DNA of 64,000 nucleotides, from the NCBI RefSeq assembly GCF_003386205.1, contig NZ_QRDY01000004.1, positions 124,001 through 188,000 of the forward strand. The letters are read 5' to 3'. Shown piece by piece: positions 25,462 through 33,870 of this stretch. Origin of the DNA: Cohnella lupini. Lineage in GTDB: Bacteria > Bacillota > Bacilli > Paenibacillales > Paenibacillaceae. Made by a program: the position numbers and the translations under genes. Below the pieces are notes generated by a model. It was not told the DNA's origin, made no database searches, and worked only from the letters and a program-made list of their open reading frames with translations. Numbering within the stretch: the first letter of the stretch is position 1; every line of letters begins with the position of its first letter.

Positions 25462-26535
25462 TCAAAGGCTCCAATCGAGCTTTACTTCGCCGCCGTTGCG
25501 GGAAGATTCGTAGATCGCGTCGATGATCAGATTGCTGCGCAATCCTGTTTCGGCCGACGTCCAAGGCGTCTTGCCCGTCCGGACGCAATCAAGGAAATGA
25601 CGGCTCAAGCGAACGCGTGCGCCTTCGTCTTCCGCCGGAGCGACCAATGGAACCTCTACCGTCTGGTCGAAGCGCTCGGTCAGGAACTTGCCTTCCCCAC
25701 CGCGAAGCACAGCTCCTCCGTCGGAACCCATCAGATGCAAGAACGGAGCGCTATCCGTATCCATGTGGACCGCCCAGCTTACTTCAAGAGTAAGCGAAGT
25801 GCCATTGTCCATCTTGATTATCGCTGTAGCCAAATCTTCCACGTCGTACACGCCGTTCCAATCCGGCTTGCCCCAAGAACCGATTCCCTTTTTGCGAGGA
25901 CCGAACTCCGCGTAAGTCGATCCGTATACCGATACCGGCTTCGGCTCGCCCATCAGGAAGAATGCCAGATCAAGCATATGAACGCCGATATCGATGAGTG
26001 GACCGCCGCCGGATTGACCGTGCTGCGTAAACCACGTTCCCCAGCCCGGAATGCCCTTGCGGCGGTACCAGCCTGTTTTGGCCGTGTAGATGTTGCCTAG
26101 CTCGCCGCGATCGACTTGCTCCTTCACTTGCAGGGAGAGAGGCTCCCAGCGCATTTGGTGGGCGACCATCACCGTCTTGCCGGTACGCTTCTGAGCGCGC
26201 ACGATTTCTTTGGCCGCTTCGGAATCCAATCCCATAGGCTTCTCGACCAGGACGTGCTTGCCGTGCTCGAGGGCAAGGATCGTTAATGGCGCATGCGCCA
26301 TGTTCGGAACGGCAACGATGACCGCATCGATATCGTCGCGTTTAATAATCTCTTCCGGAGATGGAGAAACGAACGGAATGCCGTACTGTGTAGCGCGCTG
26401 CTCGGCAAGCGGAAGAAAAGTATCCGTGACCGCGACGAATTCGCATTCGTCCGTCAGCTTGCCGAATTCTTGAAGATGAACATTACCGATATTTCCTGCG
26501 CCGATCAATCCGATGCGTATTTTCTTGTTGCTCAT
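25462..26535 (-). CDS. Gfo/Idh/MocA-family oxidoreductase
   Basis: This 357-residue NAD(P)-dependent sugar or inositol dehydrogenase has the Rossmann motif RIGLIGAGNIGNVH. The catalytic EKP is in GKHVLVEKPMGLD, and the substrate region contains GGGPLIDIGVHMLDLAF (Asp and His). The start is ATG 26535 with a GGAGGAA site; upstream in-frame Mets at 26553 and 26595 are less well placed. It is monocistronic. The upstream AAGCGCTT palindrome suggests carbon-catabolite or LacI-type control. Substrate cannot be named from sequence. Confidence 0.92.
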   Translation of the reverse strand: MSNKKIRIGLIGAGNIGNVHLQEFGKLTDECEFVAVTDTFLPLAEQRATQYGIPFVSPSPEEIIKRDDIDAVIVAVPNMAHAPLTILALEHGKHVLVEKPMGLDSEAAKEIVRAQKRTGKTVMVAHQMRWEPLSLQVKEQVDRGELGNIYTAKTGWYRRKGIPGWGTWFTQHGQSGGGPLIDIGVHMLDLAFFLMGEPKPVSVYGSTYAEFGPRKKGIGSWGKPDWNGVYDVEDLATAIIKMDNGTSLTLEVSWAVHMDTDSAPFLHLMGSDGGAVLRGGEGKFLTERFDQTVEVPLVAPAEDEGARVRLSRHFLDCVRTGKTPWTSAETGLRSNLIIDAIYESSRNGGEVKLDWSL

Positions 26536-26566
26536 GATTAACGATTCCTCCATTAGTTTCGCATAA

Positions 26567-26580
26567 TTTAAGCGCTTACT
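26567..26580 (-). promoter_or_regulatory. cre-like site upstream of Gfo/Idh gene
   Basis: TTTAAGCGCTTACT has the perfect AAGCGCTT core and matches the cre consensus at 12 of 14 positions, 32 bp before the start codon. Confidence 0.4.
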
Positions 26581-26682
26581 CTGTCCTACACTCATCTTAA
26601 TCCACTTCCCATTACCGGGACATGCCCATTTTGGCTTACTTTATATGGTCATTTGCTTCGATCGTTAATAAGGTTGTGCTGC

Positions 26683-26859
26683 TAACGGCACTCTGTGCCA
26701 CGTTTATACTCACTTTGCTCGCCAACCTCGCCTTTAACGGTACCCCGTGCCGTTAGCATTCCCATTTCGTCAACCATTCTCGCCCTTAACGGTATACCGT
26801 GCCATTAACTTGCCTTTTTCGGCAACCAACCTCACCCCTAACGGCACGCCGTGCCGCTA
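26683..26859. repeat. Tandem array 5: 4 units of 52 bp with palindromes
   Basis: Units begin at 26683, 26735, 26787 and 26839. Each starts with an inverted repeat of the form TAACGGCAC-N3-GTGCCGTTA (copies vary by one or two bases) followed by a ~31-bp spacer with a conserved CCAACCTC-like segment. The sequence differs from arrays 1-4 but the period is nearly the same. It lies between the start of the Gfo/Idh gene and the folE terminator. No coding potential. Confidence 0.9.
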
Positions 26860-26936
26860 TGACTTTGATCAAAACTTTGAGTGGTTTGGAGAGTTTCGGG
26901 GTTGCCCGGGTTACGGGGTTACGACAACCGACATAA

Positions 26937-26965
26937 CAAAAAACGCCCGCGAATAATCGCGGACG
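26937..26965 (-). terminator. Terminator of folE
   Basis: On the minus strand CGTCCGCGA-TTAT-TCGCGGGCG is followed by T6, about 60 bp past the folE stop. Confidence 0.88.
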
Positions 26966-27023
26966 CCGACGTTTAAGCTTATTAACGATCGCATACGACA
27001 AGCAAATTGCCTTCCGAGCGTCC

Positions 27024-27617
27024 TTAACGTTTAAGCAGCTCCAGGAACTCCGAGCGAAGCGCCGAGCTTTGGCGGAACTGTCCCCTCACCGCTGACGTGA
27101 CCGTTTTGCTTCCCGGCTTCTTGACGCCGCGGGCGCACATGCAGAGGTGTTCACCTTCCACGACGACCATTACGCCATGAGGCATGAGAACCTCTTCGAG
27201 AATGTTCGCGATCTGTGAAGTGATACGCTCTTGAACCTGCAAGCGACGGGACACCGCTTCGACGAGCCGGGCAAGCTTGCTTAGGCCCGCAATCTTCCCG
27301 CTCGGAATATAGCCGATATGAGCCTTGCCGAAAAACGGCGCCATATGATGCTCGCACTGGCTGTAGTAAACGATATCCTTTACGATTACCAGCTCTTCAT
27401 GCTGTTCATCGAAAGTAACGCCTAGAACATCCCTCGGATCGACCGCGTATCCCGCGAAAATCTCTTCGTACATACGCGTGACGCGGGCAGGAGTTTCCAG
27501 AAGCCCTTCCCGTTCGACATCCTCGCCGATGAGCTTCAAGATCTCACGGATATGAAACTCCATCTGCTCGCGATTATGGCTAACCTGCGAATTGGAGTAA
27601 TCTTTGGCTCCAGCCAT
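27024..27617 (-). CDS. folE: GTP cyclohydrolase I
   Basis: This 197-residue FolE converts GTP to 7,8-dihydroneopterin triphosphate, the first step of tetrahydrofolate synthesis. The zinc site and catalytic residues are in [19 protein letters not shown] and [17 protein letters not shown] (Cys and His ligands). [17 protein letters not shown] is the family signature. Of two ATGs six bases apart, the second (27617) has the proper 7-nt spacing from AGGAGG. It is downstream of yneF by 14 bp, so the two are probably co-transcribed. Confidence 0.97.
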   Translation of the reverse strand: MAGAKDYSNSQVSHNREQMEFHIREILKLIGEDVEREGLLETPARVTRMYEEIFAGYAVDPRDVLGVTFDEQHEELVIVKDIVYYSQCEHHMAPFFGKAHIGYIPSGKIAGLSKLARLVEAVSRRLQVQERITSQIANILEEVLMPHGVMVVVEGEHLCMCARGVKKPGSKTVTSAVRGQFRQSSALRSEFLELLKR

Positions 27618-27631
27618 GGCCATTCCTCCTA

Positions 27632-27904
27632 CTATCTGCGAAACTTCGGATTATTTCTGTTATTGCCGCCCTGGGTCGGCTTGGCGCTCGGTGCTCCGCC
27701 GCCGGAATTCTGGTTTTTCATCATTTGCTGAGCTTTCGCGAGCTGCTGGCTGTTCATGTTGTAACCCATTTGCTTGGCCATCTTTTGCAGCATTTCCGGA
27801 TTGTTCTGCATCTTCGTCATTTGGGAGCGTAAGTAGTATACCCCAACAATGAATCCTACGACTAAACCGACGATCAACGCCAGTGCGATATAGACCCAGA
27901 TCAT
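27632..27904 (-). CDS. YneF-family small membrane protein
   Basis: This 90-residue protein has one N-terminal transmembrane helix (residues about 3-24, [21 protein letters not shown]). The UPF0154/YneF block [15 protein letters not shown] follows. The Gly/Asn/Pro-rich tail after residue 65 is longer than in B. subtilis YneF. It is immediately upstream of folE. Molecular role unknown. Confidence 0.85.
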   Translation of the reverse strand: MIWVYIALALIVGLVVGFIVGVYYLRSQMTKMQNNPEMLQKMAKQMGYNMNSQQLAKAQQMMKNQNSGGGAPSAKPTQGGNNRNNPKFRR

Positions 27905-27928
27905 AATAACGCCTCCAAAATTTCATAA

Positions 27929-27964
27929 TAAAACCCCGCCTACGCCAATGCGTCGAAGCAGGGT
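27929..27964 (-). terminator. Terminator of HD-GYP gene
   Basis: On the minus strand CCCTGC...CGC-ATTG-GCG...GCGGGG, an imperfect stem, is followed by TTTTATT. It separates the HD-GYP gene from yneF-folE. Confidence 0.7.
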
Positions 27965-28023
27965 CGTCGTACTATGATAGCATGGCCGAACTACAGGGCG
28001 CAAACGGAATATATGTCGAAACT

Positions 28024-29049
28024 TTATGCTAGAACAGACTCTATGAACAGCGTAGGATGCTGGGCTAGATCGATTTCATCATAGCCTACCGCCTCGTCGC
28101 CTTCCTTATCGATCACGCGTACGATCGGCCTTCCCGGCAAGCCTCGATGCTGGCCGACGACGACGCCGGTCTTACGGTTCGATAGCTTCACGGATATTCC
28201 GTTAGGGTATATCGAGATGATTCTCATGAAGTGAACCAATACCTCATGGTCGAGCTTCGTACCGGACATCGCGTTTAATTGCTCGCAAGCTTCGTGAGGC
28301 AATAATTTAGTTTCCTCTTTGTCAGCCGGAAAAATAAGATTGTCATAAGCATTCGCAACCGAGGCGATCTTAGCGTAGATGTGGATGTCCTCGCCCGTCA
28401 GTCCGCGGGGAACTCCGCTTCCATCCACCGCTTCGTGATGCTGGAATGCGACATGCGCGATTAATAAGCTGTACTCCCGCTTATTCTTAAGCAGGTCGAA
28501 CCCCCTCCAGGCATGATGCATCCGGCCTTCCTGAACTTCCGGGGCGCCAAGCTTGCCGATATCGTGCAGCAATGCTCCGATCGCCAATTCCTTAAGCTGA
28601 ATCATGTTTAATCCCATATTCAAACCCAGCAAGGATGACATCATACACACGTTCATCGCATGCAAAAACATCGCGTTGTCGGCCGTTCGGATATCCGAAA
28701 GATGGATGAGTATATTTTGGTTTTTGAGTACATCGTCCAAGAGGTCGTCTACCGTCTTCCCGACCGCTTTCGAACTGAACTCCTTACCGGACTTGAGAGA
28801 TTCGAACATTTCGGACATCTGATGAATAACGGCTTGCTTCGTATCATCCGACAACAGTTCGTCCACGGATATGTCGCGGTACATCGGATTATCGATATAG
28901 ATAGTCGTTACGCCGATTCTTCTCAAAGTGCTTATCATATATACGGTTAATTGCACTCCCGTGGAAAGGAGAACAGTACCGTTAGAGGAGAATATCGTTT
29001 TTCCCAATATTTGTCCCGGTTCGACCGTCTCGATATCTACCAATTTCAT
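28024..29049 (-). CDS. HD-GYP domain protein, degenerate GYP motif
   Basis: This 341-residue predicted cyclic-di-GMP phosphodiesterase-type protein has an N-terminal ~120-residue regulatory region. The HD-GYP domain covers about 125-290: H130, HD at 162-163 in LLHDIGKLG, H178-H179, and H204-H205 in FQHHEAVDGSGVPRGL. The canonical GYP is GVP here (212-214). The metal ligands look intact, so activity is possible, but the change may affect substrate fit. A C-terminal ~60-residue beta-rich tail follows. It stands alone with its own terminator. Confidence 0.88.
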   Translation of the reverse strand: MKLVDIETVEPGQILGKTIFSSNGTVLLSTGVQLTVYMISTLRRIGVTTIYIDNPMYRDISVDELLSDDTKQAVIHQMSEMFESLKSGKEFSSKAVGKTVDDLLDDVLKNQNILIHLSDIRTADNAMFLHAMNVCMMSSLLGLNMGLNMIQLKELAIGALLHDIGKLGAPEVQEGRMHHAWRGFDLLKNKREYSLLIAHVAFQHHEAVDGSGVPRGLTGEDIHIYAKIASVANAYDNLIFPADKEETKLLPHEACEQLNAMSGTKLDHEVLVHFMRIISIYPNGISVKLSNRKTGVVVGQHRGLPGRPIVRVIDKEGDEAVGYDEIDLAQHPTLFIESVLA

Positions 29050-29169
29050 TCCGTATCTCTCCTACCTTTGCTAGGTGTTCGTCAGTGATGCCTTGACCTA
29101 TATTTCGGCATAATCAAAGCCGAAGTGAAGGCAAGAGAGTTGAATCCCATCTTATTTCCTCGGAAATAA

Positions 29170-30336
29170 TCAGATTGCCGCATGCGCGGCCAGAGCCTTA
29201 TCAATAGCGGATAACGTTTCGTCATCCTTTTCGGTCTCGCGCGCCTTCAACAGATGATCGATCGCCTCGGAGGTACCGATTCGTCCTAGAGCCCATGCGG
29301 CCGTCGCCCGAAGCACCGGGCGAGGATCGTCCCGCATAACCTCCGCGATATCCGGAACGGACTCGGAGTCCTTGAAGTTGCCAAGGCCGATCAGCGCGTT
29401 CCGCTGAATCGGTTTTCTTCCGCGCCAAGAAGCGGAGCCTGCTCCGAACGTCTCCCGGAACTCGCGATTGCCCATCTTAAGCAGCGGTCTCAGCAACGGC
29501 TTGGCTACCTCCGGATCGGGCAAAAGCTCGGCATGATGCCTCATGTCAATCTTCCGATTGACGGGACAGACGATCTGACAAGTATCGCAACCGTATAATC
29601 GGTTGCCGATCTTGACCATCATCTCGTCTTCCACGATTCCCTTCGTTTGCGTGACGAAGGAAATGCACTTCTGAGCGTTTAGTTGGCCTGGTCCGACAAG
29701 CGCTCCCGTAGGGCATGCATCGATGCACAGCGTGCAATCCCCGCAGCCTTCGACCAACGAACGATCCGGCGGCAGGGGCAAGTCGGTAATCATCTCGCCC
29801 AAATAGACCCAAGAACCATATTCCGGCGTCAAAATGGAACAATTTTTGCCGCTCCAGCCAATCCCCGCCCGCTCGGCGACGGCCCGGTCGGAAAGCGAGC
29901 CCGTGTCGACCATCGACATCAGCTTAGCCTCCGGCACCCGTTCGTGAATCCATTCGGTCAGCTTGGCCAGCCTGCGGCGAAGCGCTTGATGATAATCCTC
30001 GCCCCAAGCGGACCGGGACAAAATACCGCGGCGCTTGCCGGGTTCGGACACGGGAGCGTTCTTCAGCTTCGACGGATACGCAACGGCGATGGCGATAATC
30101 GAACGGGCTTCCGGCATCGACAGCTTCGGCTCCGTTCTCAAGTCCAAGTCGGGTTCTTCGAAGCCGGATTCATGCCCAAGCTCGCGATGGCGAACGAGTC
30201 TTTCTTTAAGTTCCGCGAAAGTATCCGCGGTCGTAATCCTCAACTTATCTATGCCAAGGCTTGGAGCCGCGGCAATCATTTCGTCCTTCAATCGTATCCA
30301 GAAAAGGTTATCCGTTTGCATGTTCAACTTGCTCAC
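29170..30336 (-). CDS. queG: Epoxyqueuosine reductase
   Basis: This 388-residue cobalamin and [4Fe-4S] enzyme catalyses the last step of queuosine synthesis in tRNA wobble positions. Two cluster motifs are present: CGDCTLCIDACPTGAL and CDTCQIVCPVN, plus the distal Cys in AQKCISF. A C-terminal HEAT-like region (from about residue 310, NALIGLGNF and AAWALGRIGTSE) completes the fold. The GTG start at 30336 overlaps the lepB stop by 4 bp (GTGA), indicating translational coupling. It is the last gene of ntdP-lepB-queG. Confidence 0.95.
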   Translation of the reverse strand: MSKLNMQTDNLFWIRLKDEMIAAAPSLGIDKLRITTADTFAELKERLVRHRELGHESGFEEPDLDLRTEPKLSMPEARSIIAIAVAYPSKLKNAPVSEPGKRRGILSRSAWGEDYHQALRRRLAKLTEWIHERVPEAKLMSMVDTGSLSDRAVAERAGIGWSGKNCSILTPEYGSWVYLGEMITDLPLPPDRSLVEGCGDCTLCIDACPTGALVGPGQLNAQKCISFVTQTKGIVEDEMMVKIGNRLYGCDTCQIVCPVNRKIDMRHHAELLPDPEVAKPLLRPLLKMGNREFRETFGAGSASWRGRKPIQRNALIGLGNFKDSESVPDIAEVMRDDPRPVLRATAAWALGRIGTSEAIDHLLKARETEKDDETLSAIDKALAAHAAI

Positions 30337-30926
30337 AGCTTAGCCCACCGGCTAATCGGCCAAAGTATCATGTCCGCCCTGCCTTTTATCATATCAGCCG
30401 GCACTTCCTTGAAGTCCCGGCTGTCCTTGCTAGCTCTCAGATGACGATTGTCGCCCATTACGAAGTAATGTCCGGGACTGACCGTTACCGGTCCGAATTC
30501 CCCATCCTCGATTTTCACGTCCGTGTACGGCTCCACCTTCAGCTCGCCGTTAATGTAGAGCTCGCCGCTCCTAATCTCCAGAGTATCTCCGGGCATTCCG
30601 ACGATTCTTTTGACAAGATATTCCTTACGGTCCGGCCCTTCGCTAGGATCCTTCAGGATGACGACGTCCCCCCGGTCCAGACTGCCGAATTCCAGTACGA
30701 TTTTGTTAACGAACAACCATTCGTTCTCATGCAACGTCGGTTCCATCGAGATTTTCTTTACGGTGGATAGTTGGAAGACGAACGCTCTAAGAAGCAGCAC
30801 GATGACTACGGCCACGATAAGCGCTTTTGACCAATCCCATAGCTCCTTGCGCCATCCGCTTAACCCCGGCTTCGGCGCGTTACGTCTTCTACCCCCGGAA
30901 AGCGCGGGCTCCGATCGTCGTGTCAT
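30333..30926 (-). CDS. lepB: Signal peptidase I
   Basis: This 197-residue type I signal peptidase has one N-terminal transmembrane helix (about 34-51). Catalytic Ser is in ISMEPTLHENEWL and Lys in YLVKRIVGMPGD; the box GHYFVMGDNR follows. The start ATG at 30926 overlaps the ntdP stop (ATGA) and has a GAGGAG site; an in-frame ATG at 30968 would lie inside ntdP. It removes signal peptides at the outer face of the membrane. Note that its second E-box ends ASKDSR, as in Bacillus SipS types. Confidence 0.95.
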   Translation of the reverse strand: MTRRSEPALSGGRRRNAPKPGLSGWRKELWDWSKALIVAVVIVLLLRAFVFQLSTVKKISMEPTLHENEWLFVNKIVLEFGSLDRGDVVILKDPSEGPDRKEYLVKRIVGMPGDTLEIRSGELYINGELKVEPYTDVKIEDGEFGPVTVSPGHYFVMGDNRHLRASKDSRDFKEVPADMIKGRADMILWPISRWAKL

Positions 30927-31504
30927 TGGCCTGTCTCCTCGCCCTTGGTATTCATCAGCTGTTTCCATTGTTCGTAATATTCGTAAACTTCGGAATCTCC
31001 GAAGGGAAAAGCTTTATTCTCGATCGTAGTTAGCAGCGTTCGCAGACCGTTTTCTACATGGGATTCTACGGCATCGCCGTACCTGTATTCCTCTTTATGC
31101 CGAGTAAAATCATCCCGGTCCAGCTCGTGAACGGATCCGTCGGGCAAAACCACGACATCCAAATCGTAATCGATATAGGTTAGAACGTTCCCGTACCGAT
31201 AAGGAGGAGATGCCAAATTGCAATAATAACGGATTCCCTTTTCTTCCATAAGAGCAACCACGTTAAACCATAGCTCCGGTAAAAAGAAAGATACTGCAGG
31301 CACCCTGCTCACCCATTCCTTGCCATCCGCTTCCACGATCGTCGTATGATCGTTCAACATAACCCAGACCGATCGGCCGGCATGACGCGGTTTCAGCTTT
31401 TCTTCCGGCACGCGCCAATTCTCCAGCCATACCCGATGAAGGGAACCGTCGTGTTTAAAGCTCTTGATCACGAACTTCTGATATGGCGCGTCTGCTCCGT
31501 CCAT
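30923..31504 (-). CDS. ntdP: Nucleoside tri-/diphosphatase family protein (DUF402)
   Basis: This 193-residue DUF402 protein is like B. subtilis YgaC/Ntdp, which hydrolyses nucleoside tri- and diphosphates with Mn2+ or similar metals (family knowledge). Markers are WFNVVALMEEKGIRYYCNLAS, YIDYDLDVVVLPDG and DEDF-type ELDRDDFTRHKEEY, whose acidic residues bind metal. It is the first gene of the ntdP-lepB-queG operon and overlaps lepB by 4 bp. The partners are functionally unrelated, so the operon may reflect shared expression only. Confidence 0.88.
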   Translation of the reverse strand: MDGADAPYQKFVIKSFKHDGSLHRVWLENWRVPEEKLKPRHAGRSVWVMLNDHTTIVEADGKEWVSRVPAVSFFLPELWFNVVALMEEKGIRYYCNLASPPYRYGNVLTYIDYDLDVVVLPDGSVHELDRDDFTRHKEEYRYGDAVESHVENGLRTLLTTIENKAFPFGDSEVYEYYEQWKQLMNTKGEETGQ

Positions 31505-31576
31505 GATGGCACGCTCCCTGTTGCTCCTTCAAGGTAATAACCGTTAGGGCATGATCGGTAAAGCGAGATACTATAA

Positions 31577-31623
31577 GAAAAGCATATCTTCTCGCCAAAA
31601 GCAATGGCGCGAAAGATATGCTT
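31577..31623 (-). terminator. Terminator of acetyltransferase gene
   Basis: AAGCATATCTT pairs with its complement around an inner CGCC/GGCG stem, with a T-rich tract (TTTTCTT) on the minus strand, 24 bp past the stop. Confidence 0.85.
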
Positions 31624-31646
31624 CCAATAAGCGCTACGTCATCGAT

Positions 31647-32069
31647 TTAACCTGCAACAATCGACAGCGGTTGCGTTAACCGAACGAAATCGACGGGCCT
31701 TAACCCAAGCGAATCGTAAAATGGTCTCAAAAGTTCGTTATGCTTGTCCCCCGCAATCAGCACCTTCAGCACGTTACGCTGACGAAACCGATTGTTCATG
31801 GTGGACACCAGTTCTCGTCCGACGCCTTGGCGCCTAAAATCCTTCCGAACGGCAACCCGGTATACATAACCCTTTTGTTGATCTATCGTTCCAATCAAAA
31901 CCCCAGCGATATTGCCTGCCGTTTCCGCGACTAGTACCAACTCGCTGTCCCAAGACAATTGACGGGCAAACGCGCCCATCGTCTCTTCGCAGCATTCTTC
32001 CGACAAAACCTCTTCCAGAAGTTCGGCAACCGACCTGTAGTCTGACAATTGGAAAGAACGAATCTGCAT
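31647..32069 (-). CDS. GNAT-family N-acetyltransferase
   Basis: This 140-residue single-domain GNAT has the acetyl-CoA loop in VRKDFRRQGVGRELVSTM. The preceding beta strand is VLIGTIDQQKGYVYRVAV and the C-terminal segment is NELLRPFYDSLGLRP. A GGGGG site precedes the ATG. It acts alone before its own terminator. Substrate unknown. Confidence 0.9.
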   Translation of the reverse strand: MQIRSFQLSDYRSVAELLEEVLSEECCEETMGAFARQLSWDSELVLVAETAGNIAGVLIGTIDQQKGYVYRVAVRKDFRRQGVGRELVSTMNNRFRQRNVLKVLIAGDKHNELLRPFYDSLGLRPVDFVRLTQPLSIVAG

Positions 32070-32376
32070 GCTGTAGAATTCCCCCGGGCATAAAGTTTTA
32101 CATCCAGTTAACGGTCTCTTAATTTTACGACAATTTAGCGAAATTTCTAGTTCTTTTATAAAAAAAACATAAATATTTTCGTAAAAACGCTAGAAAACGG
32201 GATGAAAACGCTTTAAACGAGGCGGTTGCCGCAGTTTTATCACCCATAACGGGAATAATTAGCCAAATTCGAATCAATTCGGGATTTAATCGTCCCTGGA
32301 TTGGGTACGATATAGAAGTTGTCGACTAGTGGAAGATGTCTAAAGTAAGCGAGTTTTGACTTTTTATACATAAATG

Positions 32377-32405
32377 TTGCTTTACTCTAAAAGATAAGGG
32401 ATAAT
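32377..32405 (+). promoter_or_regulatory. Candidate promoter of sodA
   Basis: TTGCTT (32377-32382), 17-bp spacer and GATAAT (32400-32405) lie 60 bp before the start. The rest of the 396-bp gap (32070-32465) is AT-rich with no gene; no clear PerR or Fur box was found. Confidence 0.45.
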
Positions 32406-32465
32406 AATAGGCGTGAGCACCAAAGGCTACATTTTCGATTACCATTAATAGGAGGTTTTTCAATC

Positions 32466-33077
32466 ATGGCACACGAATTACCGGCATTGCCTTACGCAAC
32501 GGACGCACTAGAACCGAACATCGACACAGCTACGATGGAAATCCATCACGGCCGTCACCACAACGCTTATGTTACGAACCTCAACAATGCTTTGAAATCC
32601 GCACCTGAATTAGAAAGCAAAAGCGTCGAAGACCTTATCGCCGATTTGAACGCAGTTCCGGAAAGCATCCGTACCGCGGTACGCAACAACGGCGGCGGAC
32701 ATGCGAACCACTCCTTCTTCTGGAAAACGATCAGCCCTAGCGGCGGTGGACAACCATCCGGCGCGTTAGCGGCGGCAATCGATAGCGAGCTTGGCGGTTT
32801 CGACAAATTCAAGGAAACCTTCGCGGCCGCTGGCGCAACTCGCTTCGGTTCCGGCTGGGCATGGCTTGCTCTTACGAAAGACGGGGCATTAAAAGTATAC
32901 AGCTTGCCGAACCAAGACAGCCCGATCATGGAAGGCGAAACTCCGATTCTTGGTCTTGACGTATGGGAGCATGCTTACTACCTGAAATATCAGAACAAAC
33001 GTCCGGATTACATCGCTGCTTTCTGGAACGTGGTCGACTGGAACGCTGTCGGCGCGATCTACGATTCCGCTAAGTAA
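32466..33077 (+). CDS. sodA: Superoxide dismutase [Mn/Fe]
   Basis: This 203-residue canonical SodA converts superoxide to oxygen and hydrogen peroxide in the cytoplasm. Metal ligands are in [26 protein letters not shown] and [19 protein letters not shown] in [10 protein letters not shown] suggests the manganese group. An AGGAGG site precedes the ATG. It is codon-adapted like a highly expressed gene, with its own promoter and terminator. The window holds a second, extended SOD at 24121. Confidence 0.97.
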   Translation: MAHELPALPYATDALEPNIDTATMEIHHGRHHNAYVTNLNNALKSAPELESKSVEDLIADLNAVPESIRTAVRNNGGGHANHSFFWKTISPSGGGQPSGALAAAIDSELGGFDKFKETFAAAGATRFGSGWAWLALTKDGALKVYSLPNQDSPIMEGETPILGLDVWEHAYYLKYQNKRPDYIAAFWNVVDWNAVGAIYDSAK

Positions 33078-33096
33078 TCGCCCATAATAGCTTGAA

Positions 33097-33138
33097 CAAA
33101 AAAATCCCAGCCCTGATACGATTCCCGGGCTGGGATTT
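33097..33138. terminator. Terminator between convergent sodA and 33170 gene
   Basis: AAATCCCAGCC / GGCTGGGATTT has a long T-run on the minus strand and a shorter one on the plus strand. Confidence 0.9.
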
Positions 33139-33169
33139 CTATGTTGCGCACGTAACAAAAGCGTTAGTA

Positions 33170-33622
33170 TTATCTGAACCTTCCCGCCGATAAGAATAGC
33201 TTATCGTCCATCGACGGTTCCGGATCCGTCGGCAACGCGATGATGCAGTCGAGAATATTCATGAGCTCGCCCCGGGCTTTATTTAAGAAACCCATGATGG
33301 AATCCTGCAGCTTATCCGTAGGAGTAGCCGCATTCAGCCAAAGCTTGCGATTCAAAATCACGATCGACAGATCGTAATGCGAGCGGTATCGTTTGACTTC
33401 CTCGTATATCGTCGTCTCGAGGTAAGATTCCGGCAGTACTAAGGAATACATCAGAACAGGATCGACCGGAAACATTTCCCTAATCTGAAATTGCTCGGTT
33501 AACGGGTAATTCCTCTTGTGCCAGCGGTATCCGTATAATACCGCATCCTCTTCCTCCCAGACAGGCTCGAACGCATCTATCGCTTCAAGAAACATTCGTT
33601 TGTAGAATTCGGTTAGTTTCAA
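33170..33622 (-). CDS. Conserved hypothetical protein
   Basis: This 150-residue soluble alpha/beta protein has no signal peptide or membrane segment. Markers are FYKRMFLEAIDAFEPVWEEE at the start and SYLETTIYEEVKRYRSHYDL in the middle. The start is TTG at 33622 with a GAGGGG site 7 nt upstream; no ATG alternative exists. The terminator at 33097 serves it. I do not recognise the family; it appears intact. Confidence 0.75.
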   Translation of the reverse strand: MKLTEFYKRMFLEAIDAFEPVWEEEDAVLYGYRWHKRNYPLTEQFQIREMFPVDPVLMYSLVLPESYLETTIYEEVKRYRSHYDLSIVILNRKLWLNAATPTDKLQDSIMGFLNKARGELMNILDCIIALPTDPEPSMDDKLFLSAGRFR

Positions 33623-33799
33623 TTCATTTCCCCTCGCTTGTATCCGTCAGACTTACTTTAAGTCCCAACTATTAGGCCTTCTACTTGGTGAATATTTGAA
33701 TGATATGTTTTTTGCTAACCTAAAATGGGATATTCAAGGAAATGTTAGCAAAATGTTTGGAGGTAATACGAAGCACGACGGATCGAATTGTTCGACGAC

Positions 33800-33852
33800 A
33801 ACAAAAAAAGCCGAAGCTACAAGATCATGAAAAACCTTGTAGTCGCCGGCTT
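33800..33852 (-). terminator. Terminator of mutY
   Basis: On the minus strand GCCG-GCGA-CTACAAG pairs with CTTGTAG-CTT-CGGC and is followed by T7. The rest of 33623-33800 shows no gene. Confidence 0.88.
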
Positions 33853-33870
33853 GCCGAAAGAATGATGAGT

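Noticed and set aside
29080-29168. Terminator after queG
   Set aside because: Short hairpins are present but without a T-run; evidence too weak.
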